This document shows, in pieces, positions 28,733-45,348 of a DNA stretch of 64,000 nt; the stretch's first letter is position 1; each line of letters opens with the position of its first letter. The translations under genes were made by a program, and so were the position numbers. Origin of the DNA: Pectobacterium atrosepticum (lineage in GTDB: Bacteria > Pseudomonadota > Gammaproteobacteria > Enterobacterales > Enterobacteriaceae); assembly GCA_019056595.1 (NCBI GenBank), contig CP036163.1, positions 806,001 through 870,000 on the forward strand, read 5' to 3'. Below the pieces are notes generated by a model. It saw only the letters and a program-made list of their open reading frames with translations, had not been told where the DNA came from and made no database searches.

Positions 28733-29400
28733 TGATGAACCTCCCCGTATTTAAACGGTACGCGATAAACCTTAGGACGAGTGCCGAGCGCGATTTTGTA
28801 GCGATAGGTCGGCTGTTGACGAAGCTGACGGGAAATGTCGCTGTCAGGGTCGTCAAGGTTACCGAACGTCAGCGCGTTCGTCGGACAAGACAACACACAG
28901 GCGGGCAGTTTTCCGGCTTTCAGGTTAGTCTTGCGGCAAAAATCGCACTTATCCGCCGTTTTCGTCTGCGGATGAATAAAGCGCACCTGATAAGGGCAAG
29001 CCGCAATACAGTATTGGCACCCGACGCACAGATCGGGATTCACATCCACAATGCCGCTTGCCGCATCACGAAACGAGGCTCCGGTTGGACATACGTCAAC
29101 GCAGGGTGAATTTTCACAGTGCTGGCAGGAGTGACGGAAAAAGCGGTATTTCACGTCTGGGAATGTCCCAATCGGTTCGCTGCGAATGATCGTCAGACGC
29201 GATACGCCCTCCGGCACCTGATTGACCTCACGGCAGGCATCCATGCACGCCGTACAGCCGATACAGAGCGATTCATCATGGATCATGCCGTAGCGGACGC
29301 CGTTGATATTCAGCGTCTGTGCGACGACTTGTCCCGCCGTGCTGGTGATGGCGATCAGCCCGCCCATACGGGCAAGAAATTGACGACGAGAGCAACTCAT
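28729..29400 (-). CDS. nrfC: NrfC, periplasmic 4Fe-4S electron carrier
   Basis: A 223-residue protein with a twin-arginine signal ([20 protein letters not shown]) and four 4Fe-4S cysteine sets ([35 protein letters not shown], and CDFC with CVLSC). It links NrfD to the NrfB cytochrome. It overlaps nrfB and nrfD by four bases each. Confidence 0.95.
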   Translation of the reverse strand: MSCSRRQFLARMGGLIAITSTAGQVVAQTLNINGVRYGMIHDESLCIGCTACMDACREVNQVPEGVSRLTIIRSEPIGTFPDVKYRFFRHSCQHCENSPCVDVCPTGASFRDAASGIVDVNPDLCVGCQYCIAACPYQVRFIHPQTKTADKCDFCRKTNLKAGKLPACVLSCPTNALTFGNLDDPDSDISRQLRQQPTYRYKIALGTRPKVYRVPFKYGEVHQ

Positions 29401-29966
29401 GGCTGCCTCTTATTACCCAGATGCACTGAGGCTGGGTTGAAGTCTGGGTTATTGCGCTGATCGCTATGACAATCCACACACAGTTTGATGCGGCTCTTGT
29501 CGTTCAGCGTCTGCATACTGTCCTGCGTGGGGTGCAGTTGATGGCAACTGGCACACGCCACTTTCGCCACATGCACATCGTGTGGCCAAAACGCTTTCTG
29601 CAACTGCTCCGGCGCATGGCATGACATACAGACGCCGTTCTGTTCTTCCACCTTATACATCGGGAAGTTAAAGCGCATGACATCTTTAACGCCTTCGCGG
29701 TGCAGCAGTGACGGCTTGCCATGACAGTTTGTGCAGGTCAGCTGTTGTTGATTATGCGGGTTGACTGCGGAGGCATGTTTGCCCTGCATGCCATCCTCTT
29801 CCGGTTTATGGCACTGTAGACAAGCCTCATCGGGATTGCGCTGTGGCATTACCGTCCACCGCTCTCCTTTTTCCGCCTGGGGTGCGGGCTGCGTCAGCCC
29901 TGGCAATGCCCAAAGCATGCCTGATACCAGCACCCCGGCAGTCAATAACGAACGTAATACGCTCAT
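29397..29966 (-). CDS. nrfB: NrfB, pentahaem cytochrome c
   Basis: A 189-residue secreted cytochrome. The signal peptide ends near GLTQ, followed by five CxxCH motifs (CLQCH, CTNCH, CMSCH, CASCH and CVDCH). It donates electrons to NrfA. ATG 29966 is preferred over an in-frame GTG two codons upstream because GGAGTGG precedes it. It lies 40 bases after nrfA, with no clear terminator between. Confidence 0.94.
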   Translation of the reverse strand: MSVLRSLLTAGVLVSGMLWALPGLTQPAPQAEKGERWTVMPQRNPDEACLQCHKPEEDGMQGKHASAVNPHNQQQLTCTNCHGKPSLLHREGVKDVMRFNFPMYKVEEQNGVCMSCHAPEQLQKAFWPHDVHVAKVACASCHQLHPTQDSMQTLNDKSRIKLCVDCHSDQRNNPDFNPASVHLGNKRQP

Positions 29967-30012
29967 ATCCACTCCACTTTATGATCGCCCGCGTCCACGG
30001 GCGATGGGGTTA

Positions 30013-31446
30013 TTAGTTCAGTCGTCCAGCTTTACGCGCTTGCTCATCCCACTGCGGCACTACCGTGTTCAGGAAATCCTGTTTCTCGGCGTTGATTTGC
30101 TGCATGTTGAGACCAATCGCCTGTTGCGCTTTCTCTTTCGTCGAGATATCCGGCAACTTGACTTCCCCTGTCACCCCTTTCTGTGCCAATAAGCGCACCA
30201 GTTTGGTTCTCGCCTCGGCAGATTTGCTCAGCGAGGTGCCAAGCATCCGTAAGCCTTCATCCGGCGCATGCATGTGAATGCCGTGAGACGCCACCGCCAA
30301 ATCCCAGCGCCACTGCGCATGGCGGATATCTATCAAAATCGGCTGCATGTCTGCTTCGGTTGCACCGGCATCCCAGGCCGCTTTGGCCTCAAAATGCGCG
30401 TGAACCAGTTGCTCTTCTGCTTTCAGTTTTAATTCCTGAATGGCCGTTTTACGTTCAGCGACAACCGCTTGCATTGCTGCTTTATCCTGCGTATGGCAAT
30501 TGGTGCACGTTTCGCCGTAATTATCGAAGGGGTTACCGATCTTGTGATCGGTGTACAACTTGCCGTCTGCGTTTTTCACTTTCGGCATATGGCAGTCGAT
30601 ACAGGTCACGTTATTTTTACCGTGGATACCAACGCTCCAGGTTTCATACTCTGGATGTTGGGCTTTCAGCATCGGTGCGCGGGAAAGGGTGTTGGTCCAG
30701 TCGGAGAAGGAAATGGCGTCATAGTATTTCTCCATGTCCTCGACTTTCGTGCCGTTATCCCATGGGAATTTCACGGCTTTGTCTTTGCCAGAAAAATAAT
30801 ACTCAACGTGGCATTGTCCACAGACCATGGACTGCTGTCCGAACCGACTGGCGCTATCAAACGGCTTGCCAATCGCCTCCATCGCGCGTTCCGCGTAAGG
30901 ACGGGATAGCGTCAGCGCGGGCTTGCCCTGAGCAAAATCCGGTGACGCGGTATCATGGCAATCTGCACAACCGAGATCGTTAGTAATCTCCGGCCCACCT
31001 CGCGCCCATTTGCCTTTGAAGTAGCCCTCCTCGCCCTCCTGTTGGATCAACCGAGCGACGTCCGGGCTTTTACAACTCCAGCACGCCATTGGCAGAGGGC
31101 CATCTTCTGCCGTCTTCGGTGCACCGGTGCGTAGCGTTTCACGTACGTCCGTTATTGCGTAAGCGTGGCCGCGCGGCTTGTTATAGTCTCTGGAAAAGGG
31201 GTAACCCGCCCAGAGGATCACCATATAGGGATCTTCTGCCAGCGCATCGTGGCGCTCAGACTGTTCGCTGGTCGCCTTCCACGAGTTGAACTGATCGGGG
31301 TGTTGATTGATGAATACCGAATTTCTTGCCTCTATCGGGGCGGGAGAAGGAGACGCCGGAACATCCGCCGAATAGGCTGGCATCATTAGAAAGAGACTGG
31401 CTACCATGCCCCACAGATAGGAGATTGACATGCTTATCCTGACCAT
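30013..31446 (-). CDS. nrfA: NrfA, pentahaem cytochrome c nitrite reductase
   Basis: A 477-residue periplasmic enzyme that reduces nitrite to ammonium with six electrons. After a signal peptide (about 1-26) comes the catalytic haem site CWSCK (122-126), where lysine replaces the usual histidine ligand. Four ordinary motifs follow (CADCH, CGQCH, CIDCH and CTNCH). The conserved [17 protein letters not shown] segment lies near the C-terminus. ATG 31446 is assigned; ATG 31431 would also leave a usable signal. First gene of nrfABCDEFG. Confidence 0.97.
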
Positions 31447-31567
31447 GCGTTTGTGTCCACATTAAGCCGCCTGCTGGCGGTCATTTTAGTTATCCATTCG
31501 ACAGAAACCACACCAACTGTCGTGACATTACTCGCCCTATGAATACCAAAAAGATGCATTTGAAATA

Positions 31568-31581
31568 TTGTTTTTGATCAA
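31568..31581 (-). promoter_or_regulatory. FNR site of the nrfA promoter
   Basis: On the minus strand, TTGAT-CAAA-AACAA matches nine of ten fixed FNR positions. A -10-like TATTCA lies about 30-35 bases downstream of its centre, which places the site near -41.5, the class II activating position known for nrfA in E. coli. The predicted transcript start is about 85 bases before the nrfA ATG. Confidence 0.6.
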
Positions 31582-31666
31582 AGGTAAAGAAAAGTAATGA
31601 ATCGTATCGAAAGTTATATGAGGATTATCTCAATCACGGAGGGAGGACATTGCCAAAATAAGACAA

Positions 31667-31709
31667 GGGACTTAAAAATTGCGGGCTTAAAAATTCAGGA
31701 CTTAAAACC
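31667..31709. repeat. three direct repeats upstream of nrfA promoter
   Basis: GGGACTTAAAAATT (31667-31680), GGGCTTAAAAATT (31683-31695) and GGACTTAAAACC (31698-31709) are spaced 15-16 bases apart, 90-140 bases upstream of the FNR-like site. The spacing is about one and a half helical turns. No known factor is assigned. Confidence 0.5.
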
Positions 31710-31742
31710 TGTCAGCTTTGACATCAAAGTATGCGGTGTGAG

Positions 31743-31782
31743 CACTGGGATGAGGTGTTCATGTCGGAAATTCATCCCAGTG
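31743..31782. repeat. 11-bp inverted repeat
   Basis: CACTGGGATGA (31743-31753) and TCATCCCAGTG (31772-31782) pair perfectly around an 18-base loop, and TGTTTTC follows on the plus strand. It lies in the 439-base gap between nrfA and the nucleoside-hydrolase-like gene, which otherwise contains no gene. It could be a transcript end structure for the minus-strand gene upstream, but the T-run is on the wrong side for that. Confidence 0.45.
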
Positions 31783-31798
31783 TGTTTTCTGATAAAAC

Positions 31799-31866
31799 GC
31801 GGCGTGAGGCATCCCCGCGGGAACGCATTACCGTGAACGCGCTAAATCCACGCTTGAGTAAGCGGT
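31799..31866. repeat. dispersed repeat, family B copy 1
   Basis: GTGAGGCATCCC, CGGGAACGCATTACCGTG and CTAAATCCACGCTTGAGT appear in this order, and a diverged copy with the same order is at 55072-55152. It is next to the 3' end of the nucleoside-hydrolase-like gene. Confidence 0.55.
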
Positions 31867-31885
31867 ATTAACCCTTCAGGGATTT

Positions 31886-32899
31886 TTATTTTCCCTGACC
31901 ATAAGCCAACGCCAGTTTGGCGTAGAAATCTTCCAGCGTGAAGCGGGCATCAACCGCGTTATACACCCGAATCTGGCGCGCATTGTCCTGAGGCGCATAG
32001 GTCAGATCGTCGTTTAACTGTGGCGCGTTGACCAGCGTGTAGTGATATTCGTGGTCATCCAGCAGCAGAGAAACCGAGGGATTGTCACCCAATACCCAAA
32101 CTTCACTTTTCGGCCAGGGAACATCTTTGATGGTTTCGGAAATCGCACGATTAAACTCGATCAGCTGTTGCCATAGGTACTCCCCGACTTTGCCTTGCGG
32201 CTTAACGCGTACCGCAAGTTCAGACAGCGAAACACGCACGGACATATAGACATTGTGCGGAACCTGCCATAACGGCACCTGAGATTTGAATACGTGGTTC
32301 GCCGCCACCGGATCGTTGAACATATTGTATTCCCAGCCGCCTTTCGGGTAAGGCATACCACCAATCCACACAACCGTCATTTTGCTAGCGATCTTCGGTT
32401 CAGCTTGCAGCGCAGCGGCAATATCCGTGATCGGCCCCATGACTAACACAAATAACGGATGCGGATCGTCTTTTAACGCCTCCTTGATGAGCATCTGCGA
32501 CCCTTCACTCAGTGCTGGCGCGCCACCGTCGGCTTTCAGCGACTGTGTCGCACCGCGATAAACGGGAATATCTGTCTTTCCCATCACATTCATCAGTCGC
32601 TGGAGCTCATGATAGCTTTCCATCATGCTGTTTTCGCCATCACGTTTCATCAACGGCGCGGTACGGGAGTAATGGGCGGCAATCAGTCCTTTCACCTGCA
32701 TCGTTGGCGTCAACACCGCATGCGCAACGGCAAAATCATCATCAGCCTCGTTTTTAGCATCGGCACTGATAATGACGCGGATCTGTTTATGATCGGCTAC
32801 ATCAAAAGGTGAGGTTTGAGCCTGAGCGGTAAATGCGCTGAGGAAAGGCAATGCGACGATCACCATGGCAAACTGGGAAAAAGACCTGTGAATAAACAT
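31886..32899 (-). CDS. secreted nucleoside-hydrolase-like protein
   Basis: A 337-residue protein with a Sec signal peptide (cleavage about residue 27, AQA). A domain related to inosine-uridine nucleoside hydrolases follows: the N-terminal aspartate cluster reads SADAKNEADDDFAVAHAV (47-62) instead of the usual DTDPGxDD, and PLFVLVMGPITDIAAAL is the typical middle strand. Classical enzymes split ribonucleosides into base and ribose. The altered calcium-binding cluster makes the substrate uncertain. ATG 32899 is chosen so that the signal peptide is N-terminal. It is the third minus-strand gene after the BglH-type porin and may be co-transcribed with the esterase 104 bases upstream. Confidence 0.75.
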   Translation of the reverse strand: MFIHRSFSQFAMVIVALPFLSAFTAQAQTSPFDVADHKQIRVIISADAKNEADDDFAVAHAVLTPTMQVKGLIAAHYSRTAPLMKRDGENSMMESYHELQRLMNVMGKTDIPVYRGATQSLKADGGAPALSEGSQMLIKEALKDDPHPLFVLVMGPITDIAAALQAEPKIASKMTVVWIGGMPYPKGGWEYNMFNDPVAANHVFKSQVPLWQVPHNVYMSVRVSLSELAVRVKPQGKVGEYLWQQLIEFNRAISETIKDVPWPKSEVWVLGDNPSVSLLLDDHEYHYTLVNAPQLNDDLTYAPQDNARQIRVYNAVDARFTLEDFYAKLALAYGQGK

Positions 32900-33003
32900 G
32901 ATTATCCTTAACTGTGCTGAGCAGTCGTTGATATGGCAGCCCAGCGATTCAGGCTGCCCAGAGAACGCGGGCACGCGACGACTCTGCCCGCAGCACGCCG
33001 ATG

Positions 33004-34233
<1,230 letters not shown>

Positions 34234-34280
34234 CTAAATGTGACGGCACTGCGGTAGCGGTGCCGACGTGATGACAGGTA

Positions 34281-35975
<1,695 letters not shown>

Positions 35976-36115
35976 CTAGCCGATGGCTCGTCTATTTATA
36001 AAAAGCTATTTGTAAAACCCAAATGATCGTTTATATAAATTAATGGCTAGACCACGTCCTCCTGTTTCATTTTATTCTCCTGCCATCTTTCCCATGGGTA
36101 GTAAAAAATATAATT

Positions 36116-36155
36116 CGCATTCATTCCAGACCTTATTCTTCTGAGAATGAATGCG
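36116..36155 (-). terminator. stem-loop between bglB and porin
   Basis: CGCATTCATTC (36116-36126) and GAATGAATGCG (36145-36155) form a perfect 11-bp stem with an 18-base loop, 25 bases after the bglB stop. On the minus strand an AT-rich stretch with ATTTTTTA follows at a distance. It may partly terminate transcription or set the bglB/porin expression ratio. Confidence 0.4.
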
Positions 36156-36179
36156 TAAATGACGTATCGATATGCTGAT

Positions 36180-39514
<3,335 letters not shown>

Positions 39515-39578
39515 CTATCCTTAAATACTTAACAGACATATATATCAATATGTTATGTTTGCCAGATCTGTTTAAGAC

Positions 39579-39634
39579 AAAAAAAAACCTAAATCGCTTT
39601 TCCCAATAAACATTGAGAAAACGATTTAGGTTTT
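39579..39634 (-). terminator. conditional terminator between bglG and bglF
   Basis: On the minus strand AACCTAAATCG and CGATTTAGGTT form a long stem followed by TTTTTTT. Its 5' arm overlaps the end of the antiterminator sequence at 39629-39670, so the two structures exclude each other, as in the bgl system of E. coli. Confidence 0.85.
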
Positions 39635-39670
39635 GCCTGCCTGCTGAGACGAGCCTGACAGTAACAATCC
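39629..39670 (-). promoter_or_regulatory. RAT antiterminator RNA site 2, with enlarged loop
   Basis: On the minus strand it starts GGATTGTTACTG and ends CAGGCAAAACC, the two conserved arms of the BglG-binding RNA. The apical part is 13 bases longer than in the leader copy at 40743-40771 (42 against 29 bases). BglG binding would block the terminator that overlaps it and allow bglF-bglB transcription. Confidence 0.8.
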
Positions 39671-39824
39671 TGATTATTTGCCAGCACAACTCATGCACCG
39701 ACAATAAAAACTTACTTCATCTGATAATTTTCTTTCCACATACTCTAGTCTTTCACTTTCATCGTAAGCAAGGCATTTATCTCGCTACGCTGCTATTTTG
39801 TGACGAAAAGCAGATTAACAGAAA

Positions 39825-40691
<867 letters not shown>

Positions 40692-40705
40692 TCAAACCCT
40701 GGAAA

Positions 40706-40748
40706 CAAAAAAACCAGACACCCGTAGCAAGAACGAGCATCTGGTTTT
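40706..40748 (-). terminator. conditional terminator in the bglG leader
   Basis: On the minus strand AAAACCAGA and TCTGGTTTT form the stem, followed by TTTG, just before the bglG start. The first arm overlaps the last bases of the RAT site at 40743-40748, giving mutually exclusive structures. Confidence 0.85.
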
Positions 40749-40771
40749 GCCTGCTTACGCAGTAACAATCC
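40743..40771 (-). promoter_or_regulatory. RAT antiterminator RNA site 1 in the bglG leader
   Basis: On the minus strand the 29-base element begins GGATTGTTACTGCG and ends GCAGGCAAAACC, nearly identical to the E. coli bgl leader site. It is the target of BglG. No promoter could be called with confidence in the 277 bases upstream (40772-41048); only a short palindrome, TCTTCT-CA-AGAAGA (40803-40816), is noted there. Confidence 0.88.
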
Positions 40772-41048
40772 GCAATGGCTGGTAAACTACCATCTGCATT
40801 CATCTTCTCAAGAAGAATGACACAAAAACGTGATGCGGATCGACAGAAAAGCATGCCGCTTACATGCTCTTTCTTTATCTATTGTCGGCCGTTACAAGAA
40901 TCAACCACTTGCCATCACCCGCTGCAATACCGTATTTATACGGCGGGTTTTCTTAGGCAGTTGCGCAACAAAGTTAGGTAAAAACCCCAAATCGCTCAGT
41001 TTTTTGCGTAAACGCGACAAAATATTCAACTTCATACCTTTTGCCACC

Positions 41049-41106
41049 TTGTTTCTCTTCGCTTAATAACTATAATACGGAACGTCGTTTCAATTGAATG
41101 GTTTCA
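41049..41106 (+). promoter_or_regulatory. pykF promoter with Cra operator
   Basis: TTGTTT (41049-41054) and a perfect TATAAT (41071-41076) are 16 bases apart. TGAATGGTTTCA (41095-41106) lies just downstream of the predicted start and differs from the Cra (FruR) consensus TGAATCGTTTCA at one base. A Cra site in this position would repress, in line with Cra repression of pykF in E. coli. The 5' leader to pykF is about 250 bases. Confidence 0.6.
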
Positions 41107-41333
41107 GCTAAACACGTGCCACTATCAATAATATTATTATCAACGGCATCGCCAACGCGACTCTCCGCTAATCTCATGCAACGAGCGGCCTCGCACTTCA
41201 TTACCCATTCGCTACGACCATCTATACTTACCTCTTTTACGCGGTTTCCTCACACATTCTTTCCAGCGGCTTGTCCCACATCGCCACTGGTTCACTCGTT
41301 TTTTTATCCATCACAACTTGTAGAAACTATCTT

Positions 41334-42746
41334 ATGAAAAAGACAAAAATTGTTTGTACCATCGGGCCGAAAACAGAGTCAGAAGAAATGCTTGGCAACC
41401 TGCTGTCTGCCGGCATGAATGTTATGCGCCTGAACTTCTCTCACGGGGATTACGTAGAACATGGCCAACGCATCAAGAACCTGCGTGCCGTCATGGAAAA
41501 AACCGGTCAGCAAGCGGCGATCCTGCTTGACACCAAAGGCCCAGAAATCCGCACCATGAAGCTGGAAAACGGCGCTGACGTAACGTTGACCGCCGGTCAA
41601 ACGTTCACGTTCACCACCGATCAGAGCATCGTGGGTAACAAAGATCGTGTCGCAGTCACTTATGCTGGATTCACCGAAGACCTCAGCGTCGGTAACACCG
41701 TTCTGGTTGATGACGGTTTGATCGGTATGCAGGTTACAGCGGTCAGCGGTAACGACGTCGTTTGTAAGGTGCTGAACAATGGCGATCTGGGCGAGAATAA
41801 AGGCGTTAACCTGCCAGGCGTTTCCATCCAGTTACCTGCTCTGGCTGAAAAAGACAAACGCGACCTGATTTTCGGTTGCGAACAAGGTGTCGATTTCGTC
41901 GCAGCTTCCTTTATTCGTAAACGTTCCGACGTTGAAGAAATTCGCGCTCACCTGAAAGCACACGGTGGCGAGCACATCCAGATCATTTCCAAAATCGAAA
42001 ATCAGGAAGGTCTGAACAATTTCGACGAAATTCTGGAAGCGTCTGACGGCATCATGGTTGCTCGTGGCGACCTGGGCGTTGAGATCCCAGTTGAAGAAGT
42101 GATCTTCGCACAGAAAATGATGATCGAAAAATGTAACCTGGCTCGCAAAGTGGTGATCACCGCAACGCAAATGCTGGATTCAATGATCAAAAACCCACGT
42201 CCTACCCGTGCTGAAGCTGGCGACGTGGCTAACGCCATCATCGACGGTACCGATGCCGTTATGCTGTCTGGCGAAAGTGCGAAAGGTAAATACCCGCTGG
42301 AATCCGTTACCATTATGGCGACGATCTGTCAGCGCACCGATTCCGTGATGAAAAGCCGTCTGGATACCATCAAGACACCAGGAATACTGCGTATCACTGA
42401 AGCCGTCTGCCGTGGTGCAGTAGAAACCGCAGAAAAACTGGATGCACCGCTGATTGTGGTTGCGACCAGCGGCGGCAAGTCAGCCAAATCGATCCGTAAA
42501 TACTTCCCGAATGCGCGCATTCTGGCGCTGACGACTAACGAAGTCACCGCGCGCCAGCTTCTGCTGAGCAAAGGCATTGATACGCTGCTGGTGAAGGAAA
42601 TCGCCTCTACTGATGATTTCTACCGCATTGGTAAAGAAGCCGCGCTGAAGACCGGTCATGCGCAAGCTGGTGATGTTGTGGTGATGGTATCTGGTGCACT
42701 GGTTTCCAGCGGCACAACCAACACTGCTTCCGTACATCGTCTCTGA
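41334..42746 (+). CDS. pykF: pyruvate kinase I
   Basis: A 470-residue pyruvate kinase, the same length as E. coli PykF. It has [13 protein letters not shown] at the N-terminus, active-site segments [13 protein letters not shown] and [10 protein letters not shown], and the signature [18 protein letters not shown] with the catalytic lysine. GDLGVEIP and [24 protein letters not shown] follow. It converts phosphoenolpyruvate and ADP to pyruvate and ATP; the PykF type is activated by fructose-1,6-bisphosphate. The ATG at 41334 is chosen by homology. A 3' terminator follows directly. Confidence 0.97.
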   Translation: MKKTKIVCTIGPKTESEEMLGNLLSAGMNVMRLNFSHGDYVEHGQRIKNLRAVMEKTGQQAAILLDTKGPEIRTMKLENGADVTLTAGQTFTFTTDQSIVGNKDRVAVTYAGFTEDLSVGNTVLVDDGLIGMQVTAVSGNDVVCKVLNNGDLGENKGVNLPGVSIQLPALAEKDKRDLIFGCEQGVDFVAASFIRKRSDVEEIRAHLKAHGGEHIQIISKIENQEGLNNFDEILEASDGIMVARGDLGVEIPVEEVIFAQKMMIEKCNLARKVVITATQMLDSMIKNPRPTRAEAGDVANAIIDGTDAVMLSGESAKGKYPLESVTIMATICQRTDSVMKSRLDTIKTPGILRITEAVCRGAVETAEKLDAPLIVVATSGGKSAKSIRKYFPNARILALTTNEVTARQLLLSKGIDTLLVKEIASTDDFYRIGKEAALKTGHAQAGDVVVMVSGALVSSGTTNTASVHRL

Positions 42747-42765
42747 TCCTAACCATCAGATCGGT

Positions 42766-42792
42766 AAAAAGCGCCTTAATGGCGCTTTTTTT
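42766..42792 (+). terminator. intrinsic terminator of pykF
   Basis: AAAAAGCGCC-TTAAT-GGCGCTTTTTTT starts 20 bases after the pykF stop: a GC-rich stem with a T-run. Confidence 0.9.
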
Positions 42793-42985
42793 ATATTCTG
42801 AAACGACTTTCTACAGTGCGATAACCTAATTAATGCGTTTGCGTAACACGCCTTTTTAATAGCCAAAGCCTCAGAGTTATCCGATAAAAATAGCGCTGTT
42901 TTCCTTACTTTTTTAATTAATAGGTAAAACTCGCTGTTTCTTTGAGCGAACGATCGAAATTAAGCATGTTCTCATCAAAAATTTA

Positions 42986-43014
42986 TTCTCATTAGAAAAA
43001 AGTTTGTGTAATAC
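42986..43014 (+). promoter_or_regulatory. lpp promoter
   Basis: TTCTCA (42986-42991) and TAATAC (43009-43014) are 17 bases apart. From TTGTGTAATACTTGTAACGC onward the promoter and the whole leader to the ATG are nearly identical to the strong E. coli lpp promoter. The DNA upstream (42793-42985) is AT-rich and holds no gene. Confidence 0.75.
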
Positions 43015-43047
43015 TTGTAACGCTACATGGAGATTAACTCAATCTAG

Positions 43048-43296
<249 letters not shown>

Positions 43297-43315
43297 TCGA
43301 GCTGGTTAAGTAGTG

Positions 43316-43346
43316 AAAATGGCGCACAGTGTGCGCCATTTTTTTT
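43316..43346 (+). terminator. intrinsic terminator of lpp
   Basis: AAAATGGCGCAC-AGT-GTGCGCCATTTTTTTT gives a strong stem and T-run 20 bases after the stop codon. Confidence 0.92.
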
Positions 43347-43487
43347 GCCTTTTTTCTGTCAGCAGTTCTGTTCCATCGACCTTCGCTTTCATCCCTTTTC
43401 CACGTTACCTTACGTATCTACTCTTCTGCCCGATCTCTGAACCAGCACAGATGCGTCTAAGACGCACCAGGCCAGTTTATTTCATAA

Positions 43488-44510
43488 TTAACGCGAGGTA
43501 GTATTAATAGAAGTGATTGGCGCAACCTGATGGGTTTCAGGCGCTTCTGGAGACGATTCTACCGGTGGCTGGTAGGTATTGATATCTTGCCCCACGCTCA
43601 CCACAATCGGCATGCCGGAACGACGCACAATCGCATCAGCAACGGCTTTACTGTCCGTCTCCGCCTCCTTAACAAACTTCTGCGTCTTCACCGTCAACGG
43701 AATCTTCATGGTTTGTGGATCGTCCTTATCGGTCTTCGACAAAGGCTGATGCACTTCAACGTAGCGTTTACCGTCCGGTTCAACGGAGGTTTTAATCGCA
43801 TCATTAAGAATCTGTACACGCGTACCTACTGGCACGTTGTCGAACAACGCCTTGATGTCATCTGGGCGCAGACGGATACAGCCGGAGCTTACGCGCATGC
43901 CGATACCGAAGTCCGCGTTCGTACCATGCAGCAGATAAACGCCGCCATGTGCTGACAGGCGCAACGCATGTAGCCCCATCGGGTTATCCGGGCCAGCAGG
44001 AACGACCGCAGGCAGCTTAATGCCCTGCTCTTCGAGATAATGCTTACGGATGTTCGCCGTTGGCGTCCAGGTTGGATTCTCACGTTTCTCGCTCACGCTG
44101 GTCGTCATCAGTGGCGTATTGCGCCCCAGTTGACCAATGCCGATCGGGTAAACGATGACGGTGTTTTTCCCTTTCGGGTAGTAGTAGAGGCGTAATTCCG
44201 CCAGATTGACCACGATGCCTTCACGCGGGGTGTCCGGCAGCAGCATTTGCGTCGGGATCGTGAGAGTCGAACCCGGTGTCGGCAGGTAAGGATCCGCGCC
44301 AGGATTTGCTTCCAGCATGCCCAGTAAACCAATCTTGAAATCTGCCGCGATGGCTTCCAGCGGACGACCGTCATTAGGAACGGTATAAGCGATGTTCTCG
44401 CCGATAAGGCGACTATTGGGTGGCGGTAGCGGATATTCCGTCGCTCTAGCGGCGGTGCTGGCCAGGTATGCTGCGAAGGCCATACCAAGTAAAGTTAACG
44501 CGCGTTTCAT
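43488..44510 (-). CDS. ldtE: L,D-transpeptidase LdtE (YnhG)
   Basis: A 340-residue periplasmic enzyme with a signal peptide (about 1-23), a LysM-like region (about 40-95) and a YkuD catalytic domain. The active-site cysteine is in MRVSSGCIRLRPDD and the preceding histidine in YLLHGTNADFG. Position next to lpp and sufE matches E. coli ynhG, whose product forms 3-3 peptide crosslinks; related enzymes attach Lpp. ATG 44510 begins the signal peptide; an upstream in-frame start at 44615 is unlikely. Confidence 0.9.
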   Translation of the reverse strand: MKRALTLLGMAFAAYLASTAARATEYPLPPPNSRLIGENIAYTVPNDGRPLEAIAADFKIGLLGMLEANPGADPYLPTPGSTLTIPTQMLLPDTPREGIVVNLAELRLYYYPKGKNTVIVYPIGIGQLGRNTPLMTTSVSEKRENPTWTPTANIRKHYLEEQGIKLPAVVPAGPDNPMGLHALRLSAHGGVYLLHGTNADFGIGMRVSSGCIRLRPDDIKALFDNVPVGTRVQILNDAIKTSVEPDGKRYVEVHQPLSKTDKDDPQTMKIPLTVKTQKFVKEAETDSKAVADAIVRRSGMPIVVSVGQDINTYQPPVESSPEAPETHQVAPITSINTTSR

Positions 44511-44824
44511 ATTAGGTTCCCTACAATCAATAACATCTGGCTGTGTACCCAGAATGCAGTATCCGGCTATACCTCTTGATCTGGTGTCAATGCGGCTATT
44601 GGTGCCACTTTCCACCGAACGTGGGTATATATTAGCATTGTTGTAACAAAAGAATATTTGATTTAAAAATCAAAGCATTGATATTCAATTCTTTACAAAA
44701 CAGAGTCAGCATAAAATTTAATGGGGAATAAATATACGGGACGAATTCTGAAATATCAGCGAGTTAATAAATGAACCGAAAAACAATAACGTGCCGTTGG
44801 TAAAAATCAGTAAATGAAAAAAAC

Positions 44825-44864
44825 AAAAAAGCGCTGGACGTTTTTTCCGTCACAGCGCTTTTTT
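44825..44864. terminator. bidirectional terminator after sufE
   Basis: AAAAAAGCGCTG and CAGCGCTTTTTT form a stem with an internal GACG/CGTC pairing, with T-runs in both directions. It ends the suf operon (minus strand). The remaining DNA to the ldtE start (44511-44824) contains only an AT-rich palindrome, TTTGATTT-AA-AAATCAAA (44657-44674), and no gene. Confidence 0.8.
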
Positions 44865-44898
44865 ATACTCAGAGAAGCAGAGAAAACAGGGAAGAAAA

Positions 44899-45315
44899 TT
44901 AAAGCAGTGCCGCGGCATGCGCACGAATCGCACGCAGCATTGCCTCAAGCCCCTGAGAGCGAGATGGTGTTAGATGTTGGTTCAACGCCAGCGATTCAAA
45001 GAACGGCCGCACATCCAGCTCAACAATCTCCTGCGCTGTTAGCCCCTGATACAGGCTGAAAACGACCGCGATCAGGCCTTTCACAATGGCAGCATCGCTG
45101 TCGCCGTGCAGAATTAGCACGCCCTGCTCATCAGGCTGTGTCACAATCCACACCTGACTCTGGCAGCCCGAAATTAGGTTCTCAGGATTACGCCACTCAT
45201 CGGGCAGTGGGTCAAGACGCTCCCCTAACTCGATGACATACAGATATTTTTCTTCCCAGTCATTACAGCGCGCAAAATTGCGCGCCAGCTTCTGCGGTTC
45301 TGGCAGACTCGCCAT
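44899..45315 (-). CDS. sufE: SufE, sulfur-accepting partner of SufS
   Basis: A 138-residue protein with sulfur-accepting Cys51 in [10 protein letters not shown]. It takes persulfide sulfur from SufS and passes it to SufB. Last gene of sufABCDSE. Confidence 0.95.
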   Translation of the reverse strand: MASLPEPQKLARNFARCNDWEEKYLYVIELGERLDPLPDEWRNPENLISGCQSQVWIVTQPDEQGVLILHGDSDAAIVKGLIAVVFSLYQGLTAQEIVELDVRPFFESLALNQHLTPSRSQGLEAMLRAIRAHAAALL

Positions 45316-45348
45316 GGTTTCCTCCCCGAACAGGTTCGCGCGCGGCGC

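Noticed and set aside
31667..31709. Three short repeats considered as a CRISPR-like array
   Set aside because: Repeats are 12-14 bases, spacers are 2 bases, there are no cas genes, and they lie in the nrfA upstream region.
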